From positions 4,836,001 through 4,900,000 of the forward strand of contig NZ_CP015118.1 of assembly GCF_002116905.1 (NCBI RefSeq): a stretch of 64,000 nt of DNA, in the 5' to 3' direction. The position numbers were made by a program, and so were the translations under genes. The notes beneath the pieces are model-generated. The model searched no databases and had not been told where the DNA came from. It saw only the letters and a list, made by a program, of their open reading frames with translations. Within the stretch, counting starts at the first letter, position 1; every line of letters begins with the position of its first letter. This DNA is from Piscinibacter gummiphilus. Its GTDB lineage: Bacteria > Pseudomonadota > Gammaproteobacteria > Burkholderiales > Burkholderiaceae_C. Shown here in pieces: positions 44,787-57,901 of this stretch.

Positions 44787-45573
44787 GCCCCGCCGTACCC
44801 GCGGTGCGGGTTGCCGTACACCTGCCGCCCCGCGGCTTCGTGCGCGGCCATGAAGGCTTCGACGGCCTCGGGCGTGCCGCCCTTGAACATCTCCTTGACC
44901 TGCCCGTCGGGCAGCCACGCGCGGTAGCGCACCGGCACGCCGGCATAGGCCGCGCCCTCGGCGAGGTCCATGGGCACGCGTGTCGGGTCGAGGAAACGCG
45001 CCTCGCCGGAGGCGTGGTCGAAGCGCTGCTTCACGTGCCGTGCGGCGTCGAGGATGCCGGTCATCACCTCGGTCAGCGACCGCTTCGCGATGAACGCCTT
45101 CCACGACGCGCGCAGGAACAGCAGCTCGTCGGGATCGACGCCGGGGCATTCGCCCTGGTAGGCCGCGGTGAGGCAGTGGTCGCTCGCCGCGAGCAGCCGC
45201 TGCGTGGGCGTGGGCTCGCGGGCGAGCAGGGCCAGCACCTGGCCGAGCGACGAGCCGCGCAGGTAGTCGGCCGGCGGCGCGGTGAAGCCCGGGTCGCCGG
45301 GGTGATGGTGGTCGACGCGCACGAGCGGCTCGCGGCCGGCGATGCGGCACTCGACCCACACGGTGGGCGCGGTGGGTCGCAGCACCGCGGCGCGCACGAT
45401 GCCGTCGGCCCCGGCACGCGCGACCCCGTCGGCCTCGTACGCCGTCTGAGGCGTGCACCGCAGCCCGTTCGACGCGGCATGGAAGACGGCGTGGCCCGCC
45501 GCGGTGGCCACCCGCTCGATCTCGCGCATCTCGGGGTCCTGCGCGCCCAGCACGAACACGGCGTCGCGGTCGA

Positions 45574-45577
<4 letters not shown>
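44771..45577 (-). CDS. Unknown protein translationally coupled to prpR, DHH-like motif
   Basis: A 268-residue soluble protein that I do not recognise. A VDHHHPGD sequence near residue 90 recalls the DHH signature of DHH phosphoesterases, and FVLGAQDPEMREIERVA at the N-terminus could be the first strand and helix of such a fold. A second acidic or His patch lies in AASDHCLTAAYQGE near 130. The end, GNPHRGYGGAYWPG, is aromatic and Gly-rich. The ATG at 45577 overlaps the prpR stop (ATGA), so it is made together with PrpR and may be part of propionate control or an unrelated hydrolase. No function is claimed. Confidence 0.75.
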
Positions 45578-47450
<1,873 letters not shown>

Positions 47451-47451
<1 letters not shown>

Positions 47452-47467
47452 GTTCCACATTGGAACA
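47451..47467. promoter_or_regulatory. Palindrome at the prpR start, candidate PrpR site
   Basis: TGTTCCA-CAT-TGGAACA, perfect 7-base arms, overlaps the prpR start codon region. A regulator bound here would block prpR expression, so autoregulation is possible. Confidence 0.5.
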
Positions 47468-47472
47468 CAAGC

Positions 47473-47488
47473 GTTTCATGAATGAAAC
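47473..47488. promoter_or_regulatory. Second palindrome in the prpR-prpB gap, candidate enhancer site
   Basis: GTTTCAT-GA-ATGAAAC, perfect 7-base arms, starts five bases after the first palindrome. It lies about 75 bases before the -24 element of the prpB promoter, a normal distance for an enhancer bound by a sigma-54 activator. Confidence 0.55.
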
Positions 47489-47563
47489 ATCAACCGCCGC
47501 AAAAGCCTTGCTCCGCAAGCGCTTTTCCTTTGAAATCAAGGTCTTGCGTGCGCCGCCCCGACC

Positions 47564-47578
47564 CGGCACGCGCCTTGC
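47564..47578 (+). promoter_or_regulatory. Sigma-54 promoter of prpB-prpC-acnD-prpF
   Basis: CGGCACG-CGCC-TTGC matches the -24/-12 consensus TGGCACG-N4-TTGC except the first base, with the GG and GC pairs exactly 12 bases apart. It lies about 30 bases before the prpB ATG. PrpR, divergent here, carries GAFTGA. Confidence 0.8.
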
Positions 47579-47608
47579 GCTGGAAGACCCATCACAGGAG
47601 AACCCCGC

Positions 47609-48511
47609 ATGACGACTTCCCAGATGCCCACCAGCGCCGGCGCCCGCTTCCGGCAGGCCCTGAAGGACGAATCCCCGCTGCAGGTGATCGGTGCCATCAA
47701 CGCCAACCACGCCCTGCTGGCCAAGCGTGCGGGCTACCGCGCCATCTACCTGTCGGGGGGTGGCGTCGCCGCCGGCTCGCTGGGCCTGCCCGACCTGGGC
47801 ATCAACACCCTCGACGACGTGCTGACCGACGTGCGCCGCATCACCGACGTGTGCGACGTGCCGCTGATGGTCGACATCGACACCGGCTTCGGCCCGAGCG
47901 CGTTCAACATCGCCCGCACCGTCAAGAGCCTGATCAAGTTCGGCGCCGCCGCCTGCCACATCGAGGACCAGGTGGGCGCCAAGCGCTGCGGCCACCGCCC
48001 GGGCAAGGAGATCGTCACCGCCGACGAGATGGTCGACCGCGTGAAGGCCGCCGCCGACGCGCGCACCGACGCGAACTTCTTCCTGATCGCCCGCACCGAC
48101 GCCATCCAGGTGGACGGCGTGGACGCCGCCATCGAACGCGCCGTGCGCTGCGTCGAGGCCGGCGCCGACGGCATCTTCGCCGAGGCCGCGTACGACCTGC
48201 CCACCTACCGCCGCTTCGTCGACGCCGTGAAGGTGCCGGTGCTGGCCAACATCACCGAGTTCGGCAAGACCCCGCTGTTCACGGTCGACGAGCTGCGCTC
48301 GGCCGGCTGCGGCATGGTGCTGTACCCGCTCAGCGCGTTCCGCGCGATGAACAAGGCGGCCGAGGCCGTCTACACGGCGATCCGCCGCGACGGCCACCAG
48401 AAGAACGTCGTCGACCTGATGCAGACCCGCGAAGAGCTCTACGATCGCATCGGTTACCACGAGTTCGAGGCCCACCTCGACCAGCTGTTCGCCAGCCGCA
48501 AGTCCAACTGA
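47609..48511 (+). CDS. prpB: 2-Methylisocitrate lyase
   Basis: A 300-residue lyase of the isocitrate lyase/PEP mutase family. It splits 2-methylisocitrate to pyruvate and succinate, the last step of the methylcitrate cycle. The substrate-binding YLSGGGVAAGSLG lies near residue 45, the metal-binding DIDTGFG near 88 and the catalytic loop Cys in GAKRCGHRPGKEIV near 124. ITEFGKTPLFT is also typical. AGGAG precedes the ATG. It is the first gene after the sigma-54 promoter and 20 bases ahead of prpC. Confidence 0.96.
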   Translation: MTTSQMPTSAGARFRQALKDESPLQVIGAINANHALLAKRAGYRAIYLSGGGVAAGSLGLPDLGINTLDDVLTDVRRITDVCDVPLMVDIDTGFGPSAFNIARTVKSLIKFGAAACHIEDQVGAKRCGHRPGKEIVTADEMVDRVKAAADARTDANFFLIARTDAIQVDGVDAAIERAVRCVEAGADGIFAEAAYDLPTYRRFVDAVKVPVLANITEFGKTPLFTVDELRSAGCGMVLYPLSAFRAMNKAAEAVYTAIRRDGHQKNVVDLMQTREELYDRIGYHEFEAHLDQLFASRKSN

Positions 48512-48531
48512 CCCCGACAGGAGACACACGC

Positions 48532-49691
48532 ATGTCCACCACCGACACCACCCTCCCCGGCTTCAAGCCGAAGAAGTCCGTCGCCCTGTCGGGCACCACG
48601 GCCGGCAACACCGCCCTCTGCACGGTGGGCCGCACCGGCAACGACCTGCACTACCGCGGCTACGACATCCTCGACCTGGCCACCGCCTGCGAGTTCGAGG
48701 AAGTGGCCCACCTGCTCGTGCACGGCAAGCTGCCGAACGCCCCCGAACTGTTCGCCTACAAGGCCAAGCTGCGCGGCCTGCGCGGCCTGCCGGCCGCCCT
48801 GCGCAACGTGCTGGAGCAGCTGCCCGCGTCCACCCACCCGATGGACGTGATGCGCACGGCCGTCTCCACCCTCGGCTGCGTGCTGCCCGAGAAGGACGAC
48901 CACAACCACCCCGGCGCGCGCGACATCGCCGACCGCCTGATGGCCAGCCTCGGCTCGGCCCTGCTGTACTGGTACCACTTCAGCGTCAACGGCCGCCGCA
49001 TCGACGTCGAGACCGACGACGACGGCATCGCCGGCCACTTCCTGCACCTGCTGCACGGCAAGAAGCCCATCGACGCCTGGGTGCGTGCGATGAACATCTC
49101 GCTGAACCTGTACGCCGAACACGAGTTCAACGCGTCCACGTTCGCCTGCCGCGTGGTGGCGGGCACGGGCAGCGACTTCTACTCGGCCATCACCGGCGGC
49201 ATCGGCGCGCTGCGCGGCCCGAAACACGGTGGTGCCAACGAGGTGGCCCTCGAGATCCAGGCCCGCTACGACAACCCGGACGAGGCCGAGGCCGACATCC
49301 GCGCCCGCGTCGAGCGCAAGGAAGTGGTGATCGGCTTCGGCCACCCGGTCTACACGGTCAGCGACCCGCGCAACGTGGTCATCAAGACCGTCGCCCGCGA
49401 CCTGTCGAAGGCCGCCGGCAACACGAAGCTGTTCGACATCGCCGAGCGCCTCGAGTCCGTGATGGCCGACGCCAAGAAGATGTTCCCGAACCTCGACTGG
49501 TTCAGCGCCGTCAGCTACCACCTGATGGGCGTGCCCACCGCGATGTTCACGCCGCTGTTCGTCATCTCGCGCATGAGCGGCTGGAGCGCCCACGTCATCG
49601 AGCAGCGCATCGACGGCAAGATCATCCGTCCGAGCGCAAACTACACGGGTCCGGAGGACCAGACCTTCGTGCCACTGAACAAGCGTCCGTG

Positions 49692-49692
<1 letters not shown>
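48532..49692 (+). CDS. prpC: 2-Methylcitrate synthase
   Basis: A 386-residue citrate synthase-family enzyme that joins propionyl-CoA and oxaloacetate. It has LHYRGYDILDLA near residue 40, the substrate His in LYAEHEFNAST near 206, GPKHGGANE with the second catalytic His near 228, IGFGHPVYTVSDPR near 265 and the arginine-containing C-terminal SAHVIEQR. The GGANE form and length fit PrpC better than GltA. AGGAG stands upstream of the ATG. Its stop TGA overlaps the acnD ATG by one base, so the two are coupled. Confidence 0.95.
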
Positions 49693-52286
<2,594 letters not shown>

Positions 52287-52303
52287 GGCTCACAGGAATC
52301 CCC

Positions 52304-53494
52304 ATGGCCCACGTTCCGCAAGTCAAGATCCCCGCCACGTACATCCGTGGCGGCACCAGCAAGGGCGTGTTCTTCCGCCGCGAGGACCTCCCGGCCCGCG
52401 CCCGCGAACCGGGCGCCGCGCGCGACGCCCTGCTGCTGCGCGTGATCGGCAGCCCCGACCCCTATGCCAAGCAGATCGACGGCATGGGCGGGGCCACGTC
52501 CAGCACCAGCAAGACGGTGATCGTGGACCGCAGCGCCCGCGACGGCCACGACGTCGACTACCTCTTCGGCCAGGTGTCGATCGACTCGGCCTTCGTCGAC
52601 TGGAGCGGCAACTGCGGCAACCTGTCGGCGGCCGTGGGCCCGTTCGCGATCAGCAACGGCCTCGTCGACCCGGCCCGCGTGCCGCGGGACGGTGTCGCCG
52701 TCGTGCGCATCTGGCAGGCCAACATCGGCAAGACCATCGTCGCGCACGTGCCGATGACGAACGGCGAGGTGCAGGAAACCGGCGACTTCGAACTCGACGG
52801 TGTCACCTTCCCCGCCGCCGAGGTCCAGCTGGAATTCATGGACCCCGCCGCCGAGGAAGAAGGCGCCGGCGGCTCGATGTTCCCCACCGGCAACCTCGTC
52901 GACGACCTGGAGGTGCCGGGCCTCGGCACCCTCAAGGCCACGATGATCAACGCCGGCATCCCCACGATCTTCGTGAACGCCGAGGCCATCGGCTACAAGG
53001 GCACCGAGCTGCAGGACGCCATCAACGGCGACCCCAAGGCGCTGGCGATGTTCGAATCGCTGCGCGCCCACGGCGCCGTGCGCATGGGCCTGATCAAGTC
53101 CATCGACGAAGCTGCGAAGCGCCAGCACACCCCGAAGATCGCATTCGTCGCGAAGCCGGTCGGCTACACCGCGTCGAGCGGCAAGCCGGTGGCCGCGGGC
53201 GACGTCGACCTGCTCGTGCGCGCGCTGTCGATGGGCAAGCTGCACCACGCGATGATGGGCACCGCGGCGGTGGCCATCGGCACGGCGGCGGCCATTCCGG
53301 GCACGCTCGTGAACCTCGCGGCGGGCGGTGGTGAACGCCAGGCCGTGCGCTTCGGCCACCCGTCCGGCACCCTGCGGGTCGGTGCCGAAGCGGTGAAGGT
53401 CGAGGGCGAATGGAGCGTGGCCAAGGCCATCATGAGCCGCAGTGCGCGGGTGTTGATGGAGGGGTGGGTGCGGGTGCCGGGCGACAGCTTCTGA
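52304..53494 (+). CDS. prpF: 2-Methylaconitate cis-trans isomerase PrpF
   Basis: A 396-residue isomerase of the diaminopimelate epimerase fold. IPATYIRGGTSKGVFFRREDLP at the N-terminus, GMGGATSSTSKTVIV near 62, SGNCGNLSAAVGPFA near 102 (the active-site Cys-containing segment) and FGHPSGTLRVGAE near the end are characteristic. It converts the AcnD product into cis-2-methylaconitate, the substrate of aconitase. It follows acnD by 17 bases and ends the operon. A T-rich hairpin at 53649-53676 lies about 155 bases further on. PrpE (propionyl-CoA synthetase) is not in this window. Confidence 0.95.
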   Translation: MAHVPQVKIPATYIRGGTSKGVFFRREDLPARAREPGAARDALLLRVIGSPDPYAKQIDGMGGATSSTSKTVIVDRSARDGHDVDYLFGQVSIDSAFVDWSGNCGNLSAAVGPFAISNGLVDPARVPRDGVAVVRIWQANIGKTIVAHVPMTNGEVQETGDFELDGVTFPAAEVQLEFMDPAAEEEGAGGSMFPTGNLVDDLEVPGLGTLKATMINAGIPTIFVNAEAIGYKGTELQDAINGDPKALAMFESLRAHGAVRMGLIKSIDEAAKRQHTPKIAFVAKPVGYTASSGKPVAAGDVDLLVRALSMGKLHHAMMGTAAVAIGTAAAIPGTLVNLAAGGGERQAVRFGHPSGTLRVGAEAVKVEGEWSVAKAIMSRSARVLMEGWVRVPGDSF

Positions 53495-53511
53495 CGAAGC
53501 CAGGCAAGAAT

Positions 53512-53527
53512 CTAGACGAAGGTCTAG
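53512..53527. promoter_or_regulatory. Inverted repeat CTAGAC-GAAG-GTCTAG
   Basis: Perfect 6-base arms with a 4-base spacer, in the 291-base gap between prpF and the receiver gene. The 8-mer GTCTAGTA at 53522-53529 recurs at 54921-54928 beside another inverted repeat. It may bind one of the LuxR-type regulators encoded next to it. Confidence 0.4.
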
Positions 53528-53648
53528 TACCCACCCGGAAGGCGTGTCGGTACACTGGCCCGCAGGTCGTCCGTTCGCGACCTGGCGCGCGAGGCGAACG
53601 CGTTCGCTGCCTCTCGGACAGCCACGCTCATCAAGGCATTGAATGAAT

Positions 53649-53676
53649 CGCCAAAACCCTCCTGGGTTTTTCGGCG
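53649..53676 (+). terminator. Probable terminator of the prp operon
   Basis: AAAACCC-TCCT-GGGTTTT plus a T, extended by an outer CGCC/GGCG pairing with a 2-base bulge. The stem is followed directly by T on the plus strand. It lies after prpF and before the best start of the receiver gene. Confidence 0.55.
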
Positions 53677-53785
53677 ACGGATTTGTCGAGCGCACACGTG
53701 CGACATACAGGTCACGGGCCGGAACCTCGAGTTCTCCCCCGTGCGGTACGTCGAATTGAGTTCCCCGCGCGAGGCAAGACTTGCT

Positions 53786-54160
53786 TTGACCAGACCCCCT
53801 CTCACCGCATTGGTCGATGACGACGAGGCAATACGCGAGGCGGTCATCGACCTCCTGGAGTCCGTGGGGCTCCACTGCATCTCGTTCGAATCTGCGGAAC
53901 AGTACCTCGTGGATCCCCGGCGCACGGACGTCAGATGCTTGATCCTGGACGTCAACCTTCCCGGCATGAGCGGACTCGAACTGCATCGGCGCCTCGTGGA
54001 AGCGCATGACGGAACGCCCGTGCTGTTCCTCACGTCCGTCGATGACCCTCCCGTGCGAGAGCGAGCGATGCAATTGGGGGCCAGGACCTTCTTCTCGAAG
54101 CCCGTCGACAGTGCACTGCTGCTCTCGGGCATCCAGGATTGCCTGATGGGTGGCTGCTGA
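53786..54160 (+). CDS. Single-domain response regulator (FixJ-type receiver)
   Basis: About 124 residues forming a receiver only. The acidic triad is in ALVDDDEAIREAV, the phospho-Asp in LILDVNLPGMSG near residue 56 and the Lys in FFSKPVDSALL near 105, so it should be phosphorylated normally. It lacks the DNA-binding part of FixJ. No ATG fits. A TTG at 53786 begins the protein just before the first strand, and I prefer it to a TTG at 53639, which would place the hairpin at 53649 inside the gene. It is first of a cluster with two LuxR-type regulators and two histidine kinases. Confidence 0.75.
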   Translation: MTRPPLTALVDDDEAIREAVIDLLESVGLHCISFESAEQYLVDPRRTDVRCLILDVNLPGMSGLELHRRLVEAHDGTPVLFLTSVDDPPVRERAMQLGARTFFSKPVDSALLLSGIQDCLMGGC

Positions 54161-54245
54161 AACGGGCATCGGCACCCGCACGCGCCTTGTCGACGTCACG
54201 CACACCCCACGCATACACTCTCTTCTGCCTCAAGGCGTGAAGCTC

Positions 54246-54926
54246 ATGGATTTCCAGACCGATCCCACTGCGTCCGCGGACGCACCTCCGCTGGTTCATG
54301 TCGTCGACGACGACGAGAACATGCGGGACGCGCTGTCGGATCTTCTGGCCAGCGTGGACCTCGAGTGCCGCGTCTACGCCTCCACGGAAGACCTGCTCTC
54401 GGCCCCGCTGCCCGAACGTCCGAGCTGTTTGATCCTGGATGTTCGCCTGCCGGGAGACAGTGGGCTGGACCTGCAGGCGCAGCTCGCCGGGCGGGGCCGG
54501 CATCTTCCGATCATCTTCATCACCGGCCACGGCGACGTGGAAACCTGCGCGCGCGCCATGAAGCGCGGTGCGCTCGAATTCCTCACGAAACCGTTCCGTG
54601 ACCAGGACATGCTCGACGCGATCGCATCGGCCCTCGCGAAAGACCGGACCTGGAGGGCGCAGGAGGCCCGCATCGCCGGCATCGCGCGGCTGGCGGCGTC
54701 GCTGACGCGGCGCGAAACCGAGGTCATGGGCTTCGTGGTCGAAGGGCTCGCCAACAAGCAGATCGCGGCGAAGATGGGCATCACCGAAGTGACCGTGAAA
54801 CTCCACCGCGGCAACGTCATGCACAAGATGGAAGCCACATCGCTCGCCGACCTCGTGCGCAAGGCCGGCAGCCTCACGGGCAGCGAAGGGAGCGGGTTCC
54901 CGGCCAAAAGCTCTACTTCAGTCTAG
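54246..54926 (+). CDS. FixJ-family response regulator (REC-LuxR)
   Basis: A 226-residue regulator. The receiver (about 16-130) has HVVDDDENMRDAL, LILDVRLPGDSGLDLQ with the phospho-Asp near residue 66, FITGHGDVETC and FLTKPFRDQDML. An intervening helix leads to a LuxR HTH (about 160-215): LTRRETEVMGFVVEGLANKQ and ITEVTVKLHRGNVMHKM. FixJ-type regulators pair with PAS kinases of the HEVNQPL class such as those at 58741 and 60033. The start at 54246 is the only ATG ahead of the receiver. Its stop overlaps a GTCTAGTA motif. Confidence 0.9.
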   Translation: MDFQTDPTASADAPPLVHVVDDDENMRDALSDLLASVDLECRVYASTEDLLSAPLPERPSCLILDVRLPGDSGLDLQAQLAGRGRHLPIIFITGHGDVETCARAMKRGALEFLTKPFRDQDMLDAIASALAKDRTWRAQEARIAGIARLAASLTRRETEVMGFVVEGLANKQIAAKMGITEVTVKLHRGNVMHKMEATSLADLVRKAGSLTGSEGSGFPAKSSTSV

Positions 54927-54929
54927 TAG
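54913..54929. promoter_or_regulatory. Inverted repeat overlapping the FixJ-type gene stop
   Basis: CTACT-N7-AGTAG includes GTCTAGTA at 54921-54928, the same 8-mer as at 53522. It lies 95 bases before the next LuxR-type gene and could be part of its promoter. Confidence 0.35.
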
Positions 54930-55023
54930 ATACGGCGCAGGGCAAAACGTAGAGTTGCGTTCATCGCGAACGCCTGCGCATCTTCGGAACAGGTCGATCG
55001 CCTGACCCACTCGGAGATCCTCC

Positions 55024-55755
55024 ATGTCCCTTCCCCCCAATCGTCCACGGCTTGTCCGGGTGCTGATCTCCGAGATGAACCCGCTGATCTCATCCGGCAT
55101 CGCCGCAGCCCTGACGAGCTGCAGCTCGTTCGAGGTCCGGTCGGGTCGCCTCGACGAACTCCTCGAGGGGCATTCGGACGGACTGGATTCGATCGACGTG
55201 GTGGTGATCGATTGGCAGGCGGGCCTGCGCCTCGCGGCCGAACGCTCGCGGCCCGATGCACGCGCACGCGTCAGGGCCGTTCGAATCTTCGCGATCAACC
55301 AGGCCTGTGGCGAACGTGACATCCGCAGGGCATTGGAAGCAGGCGTGCACGGGTACGCGACCCTCAGCCTGGGCCTGGAAGAGTTCCAGGACGGCGTCAG
55401 ATCGGTGGCCCATGGGCTTCGGTATGTCTGCCCCCGTTCGGCACAGCGCCTGGCGAACAGCATGACACACGAGCAATTGACGCCGCGCGAAGTAGAGGTG
55501 CTGGCCCGGCTGTCGCAGGGGAGCTGCAACAAGGTCATCGCCAGCGAGCTCGCGATGGCGCTCGGCACGGTCAAGGCGCACGTCAAGTCCCTGATGGCCA
55601 AGCTGGACGCGAGGACCCGCACCCAGGTGGTCAGCGTGGCGATCTCGCGCGGCCTCGTCGACACCGCCTCCGGCTTCGACAGCGCCCGGGCGAACGGCAG
55701 CCGTGCCACCGGTTCGCGCTCCCGCGCGGACGAACTCGCGCTCGCGGCCGGCTGA
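55024..55755 (+). CDS. LuxR-type regulator with atypical receiver domain
   Basis: A 243-residue protein laid out like NarL: a receiver-like part (10-130) and a LuxR HTH (about 148-205, LTPREVEVLARLSQGSCNKVIA and LGTVKAHVKSLMAKL). The receiver keeps an Asp in VVVIDWQAG near residue 60. It lacks the acidic pair (ISEMN instead of two Asp) and the conserved Lys (HGYATLS), so normal phosphorylation is doubtful. The Ser/Arg-rich C-terminal 30 residues are extra. AGATCCTCC precedes the ATG. It may act without phosphorylation or bind a ligand. Confidence 0.85.
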   Translation: MSLPPNRPRLVRVLISEMNPLISSGIAAALTSCSSFEVRSGRLDELLEGHSDGLDSIDVVVIDWQAGLRLAAERSRPDARARVRAVRIFAINQACGERDIRRALEAGVHGYATLSLGLEEFQDGVRSVAHGLRYVCPRSAQRLANSMTHEQLTPREVEVLARLSQGSCNKVIASELAMALGTVKAHVKSLMAKLDARTRTQVVSVAISRGLVDTASGFDSARANGSRATGSRSRADELALAAG

Positions 55756-55938
55756 GCCGCGGCGCGGCGCGGCGTGCCGTGCGCCGTGTCCGAATGGACG
55801 AGCGATGTGTGTCCACTCGCCGGATTGTTCGCCGCGTGCGCGAGTGGTCTCATCGATGCATCAAGAACGTCTGTCGGCCTCGATCGCGGATGCCCCGTCC
55901 GCGGCACCACGGCCCAGCCCCTGCACATGGAGCTTTCA

Positions 55939-56931
55939 GTGATCCCTCGTCGCCTGCTTTCCCTGACGCTCTTCCTGGCGTCCCTGCTCATCGCGGCCGG
56001 GTCCCGCGCCGCCCTGCCGGAACCTCCCGCCGGATCCTCCGACGAGGCGCTCGTGTCCGAACTTCCGGGATTCGAGAACGGCGTGGCCGCGGTCAACGGC
56101 ATCCAGCTGCACTACGTGATTGGCGGTCGCGGGCCGTTGCTGGTCTTGCTGCCAGGCTGGCCCCAGAACTGGTGGGAGTACCACAAGGTCATGCCCGCCC
56201 TCGCCCAGAGCTACCGTGTGGTGTCGGTCGACCTGCGTGGCATGGGGACGTCCGACAAGCCCGAGGCCGGCTACGACAAGAAGACCATGGCGAAGGACAT
56301 CGCCGATCTGATTCGCCACCTCGGCGCGAAGGAGGCACACGTGGTGGGTCACGACATCGGCGCCCAAGTGGCCTTCGCCGTGGCCCAGAACCACCCCGAG
56401 GTCACCCGCCGGCTCGTGATGATCGACGTCGTCCATCCCGACGACGGGTTCGCGAAGCTCGCGCTCCTGCCCGAGGTCGGCCAGTTCGGCGACAAGGTAG
56501 GCGACGCGAGCCACCAGTACCTGTGGTGGTTCGCGTTCCATCAGGTCAAGGGTGTGCCCGAGCGGCTGATGGCCGGCGGCGGCATCCGCGTGGAGCAGGA
56601 CTGGTTCTTCCACTACCTCACGGTGGACGACCGGTCCATCGACGCGCGGTCCCGTGATGTCTACGCCCGCGCGTACTGGACGGCCGACGCCATCCGGGCG
56701 GGCAACGCGTGGTACCAGGCGTTCCCGCAGGACATCGTCGACGCGCGCAGCCACGGGGTTCTGCGCATGCCGGTGCTCGGCATTGGGGGCCCGGGTCACG
56801 ACTACCTCAAGCTTCGACTGACCGCGCAGGCCGCCGACCTCGAGATGGTGAAGGTCGAGAACTCCGGCCACTTCATTCCGGAAGAACAGCCCGCCGTGCT
56901 CATCCGGAGCCTGAAGAAGTTCCTCCAGTAG
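55939..56931 (+). CDS. Exported alpha/beta hydrolase, epoxide hydrolase-like (Asp nucleophile)
   Basis: About 330 residues. A signal peptide covers 1-24 (RRLLSLTLFLASLLIAAGSRA). The alpha/beta fold has LLPGWPQNWWEYHKVMP, the oxyanion segment of epoxide hydrolases, and VVGHDIGAQVAF, where the nucleophile is Asp rather than Ser. Late residues include NSGHFIPEEQP with the catalytic His. This points to an epoxide hydrolase or dehalogenase-type reaction outside the cytoplasm. I chose the GTG at 55939 because GGAG lies six bases before it; the in-frame ATG at 55927 has no ribosome site. The substrate is unknown. Confidence 0.85.
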   Translation: MIPRRLLSLTLFLASLLIAAGSRAALPEPPAGSSDEALVSELPGFENGVAAVNGIQLHYVIGGRGPLLVLLPGWPQNWWEYHKVMPALAQSYRVVSVDLRGMGTSDKPEAGYDKKTMAKDIADLIRHLGAKEAHVVGHDIGAQVAFAVAQNHPEVTRRLVMIDVVHPDDGFAKLALLPEVGQFGDKVGDASHQYLWWFAFHQVKGVPERLMAGGGIRVEQDWFFHYLTVDDRSIDARSRDVYARAYWTADAIRAGNAWYQAFPQDIVDARSHGVLRMPVLGIGGPGHDYLKLRLTAQAADLEMVKVENSGHFIPEEQPAVLIRSLKKFLQ

Positions 56932-56997
56932 CAAGCACCCTCGCCTCGATTCCTCATGCCGGCACATCGGGCCGGCAAGCCAACGAAAGTGAAAACC

Positions 56998-57753
56998 ATG
57001 GCAAATCGTCTCAACGGAAAAGTCGTCCTCGTGACGGGCGGTACCAGCGGCATCGGCTTCGGCGCGGCCCAGGCCCTCGCGGCCGAGGGCGCGAAGGTCT
57101 TCATCACCGGACGCCGGCAGGCCGAACTGGATGCGGCCACCCAGGCGATCGGAGACGGCTGCATCGGCGTTCGCGGCGACGTCACCAAGCTCGCCGATCT
57201 GGACGCACTGTTCGATCAGATCAAGCGCACCTCCGGCCATCTCGACGCCGTCTTCGCGAATGCGGGTGGCGGCACGATGCTCCCACTCGGCGAGATCACG
57301 GAGCAGCACTACGCGGACACCTTCGACCGCAACGTCAAGGGGGTCGTGTTCACGGTCCAGAAGGCCCTCCCGCTGCTCAAGGATGGCGGTTCGATCATCC
57401 TCACCGGCTCCACAGCGGGCAGCAAGGGAACGGCATCCTTCAGCATGTACAGCGCCTCCAAGGCGGCCGTGCGCAACTTCGCACGCAGCTGGGTGCTCGA
57501 TCTCAAAGAGCGGAAGATCCGCGTGAACGTGGTCAGCCCGGGCCCGATCCGCACAGCGGGCCTCGCGGACCTCGCAGGCGACAGCAAGGAGGCGCAGGAA
57601 GGTTTGCTGGGATACCTCGCATCGCTGGTTCCCAGCGGGCGCCTCGGAGAACCCTCCGAGGTGGGCCAGGCCGTCGTGTTCCTTGCGTCGGACCAGTCGA
57701 GTTTCATCAATGGCGCCGAACTCTTCGTGGACGGAGGCCTGGCCCAGGTCTGA
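56998..57753 (+). CDS. Short-chain dehydrogenase/reductase
   Basis: A 251-residue classical SDR. The cofactor motif TGGTSGIGFGAA lies near residue 14, NAGGG near 88, the catalytic Ser in ILTGSTAG near 138 and YSASK near 152; PGPIRTAGLADLAG follows. The Arg after the second strand (TGRRQ) favours NADP(H). The ATG at 56998 stands after a GAAAG ribosome site; an in-frame ATG 14 codons upstream is less likely. It lies between two alpha/beta hydrolase genes on the same strand and could oxidise a diol or alcohol they release. The substrate is not known. Confidence 0.92.
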   Translation: MANRLNGKVVLVTGGTSGIGFGAAQALAAEGAKVFITGRRQAELDAATQAIGDGCIGVRGDVTKLADLDALFDQIKRTSGHLDAVFANAGGGTMLPLGEITEQHYADTFDRNVKGVVFTVQKALPLLKDGGSIILTGSTAGSKGTASFSMYSASKAAVRNFARSWVLDLKERKIRVNVVSPGPIRTAGLADLAGDSKEAQEGLLGYLASLVPSGRLGEPSEVGQAVVFLASDQSSFINGAELFVDGGLAQV

Positions 57754-57901
57754 GACCTGCCGCATCGTGGGTCCCTTTCCGTCCATGCGCCAGCACGAAC
57801 GAACGGCCTCCCGTATAGTCACCCGCACAGTGGTGTTTCGTGAGCAGGATCGCGCGGCGACTTTCCCGGACCACCCTGCCAGGTCCCCCGGAGAGCCGTT
57901 C

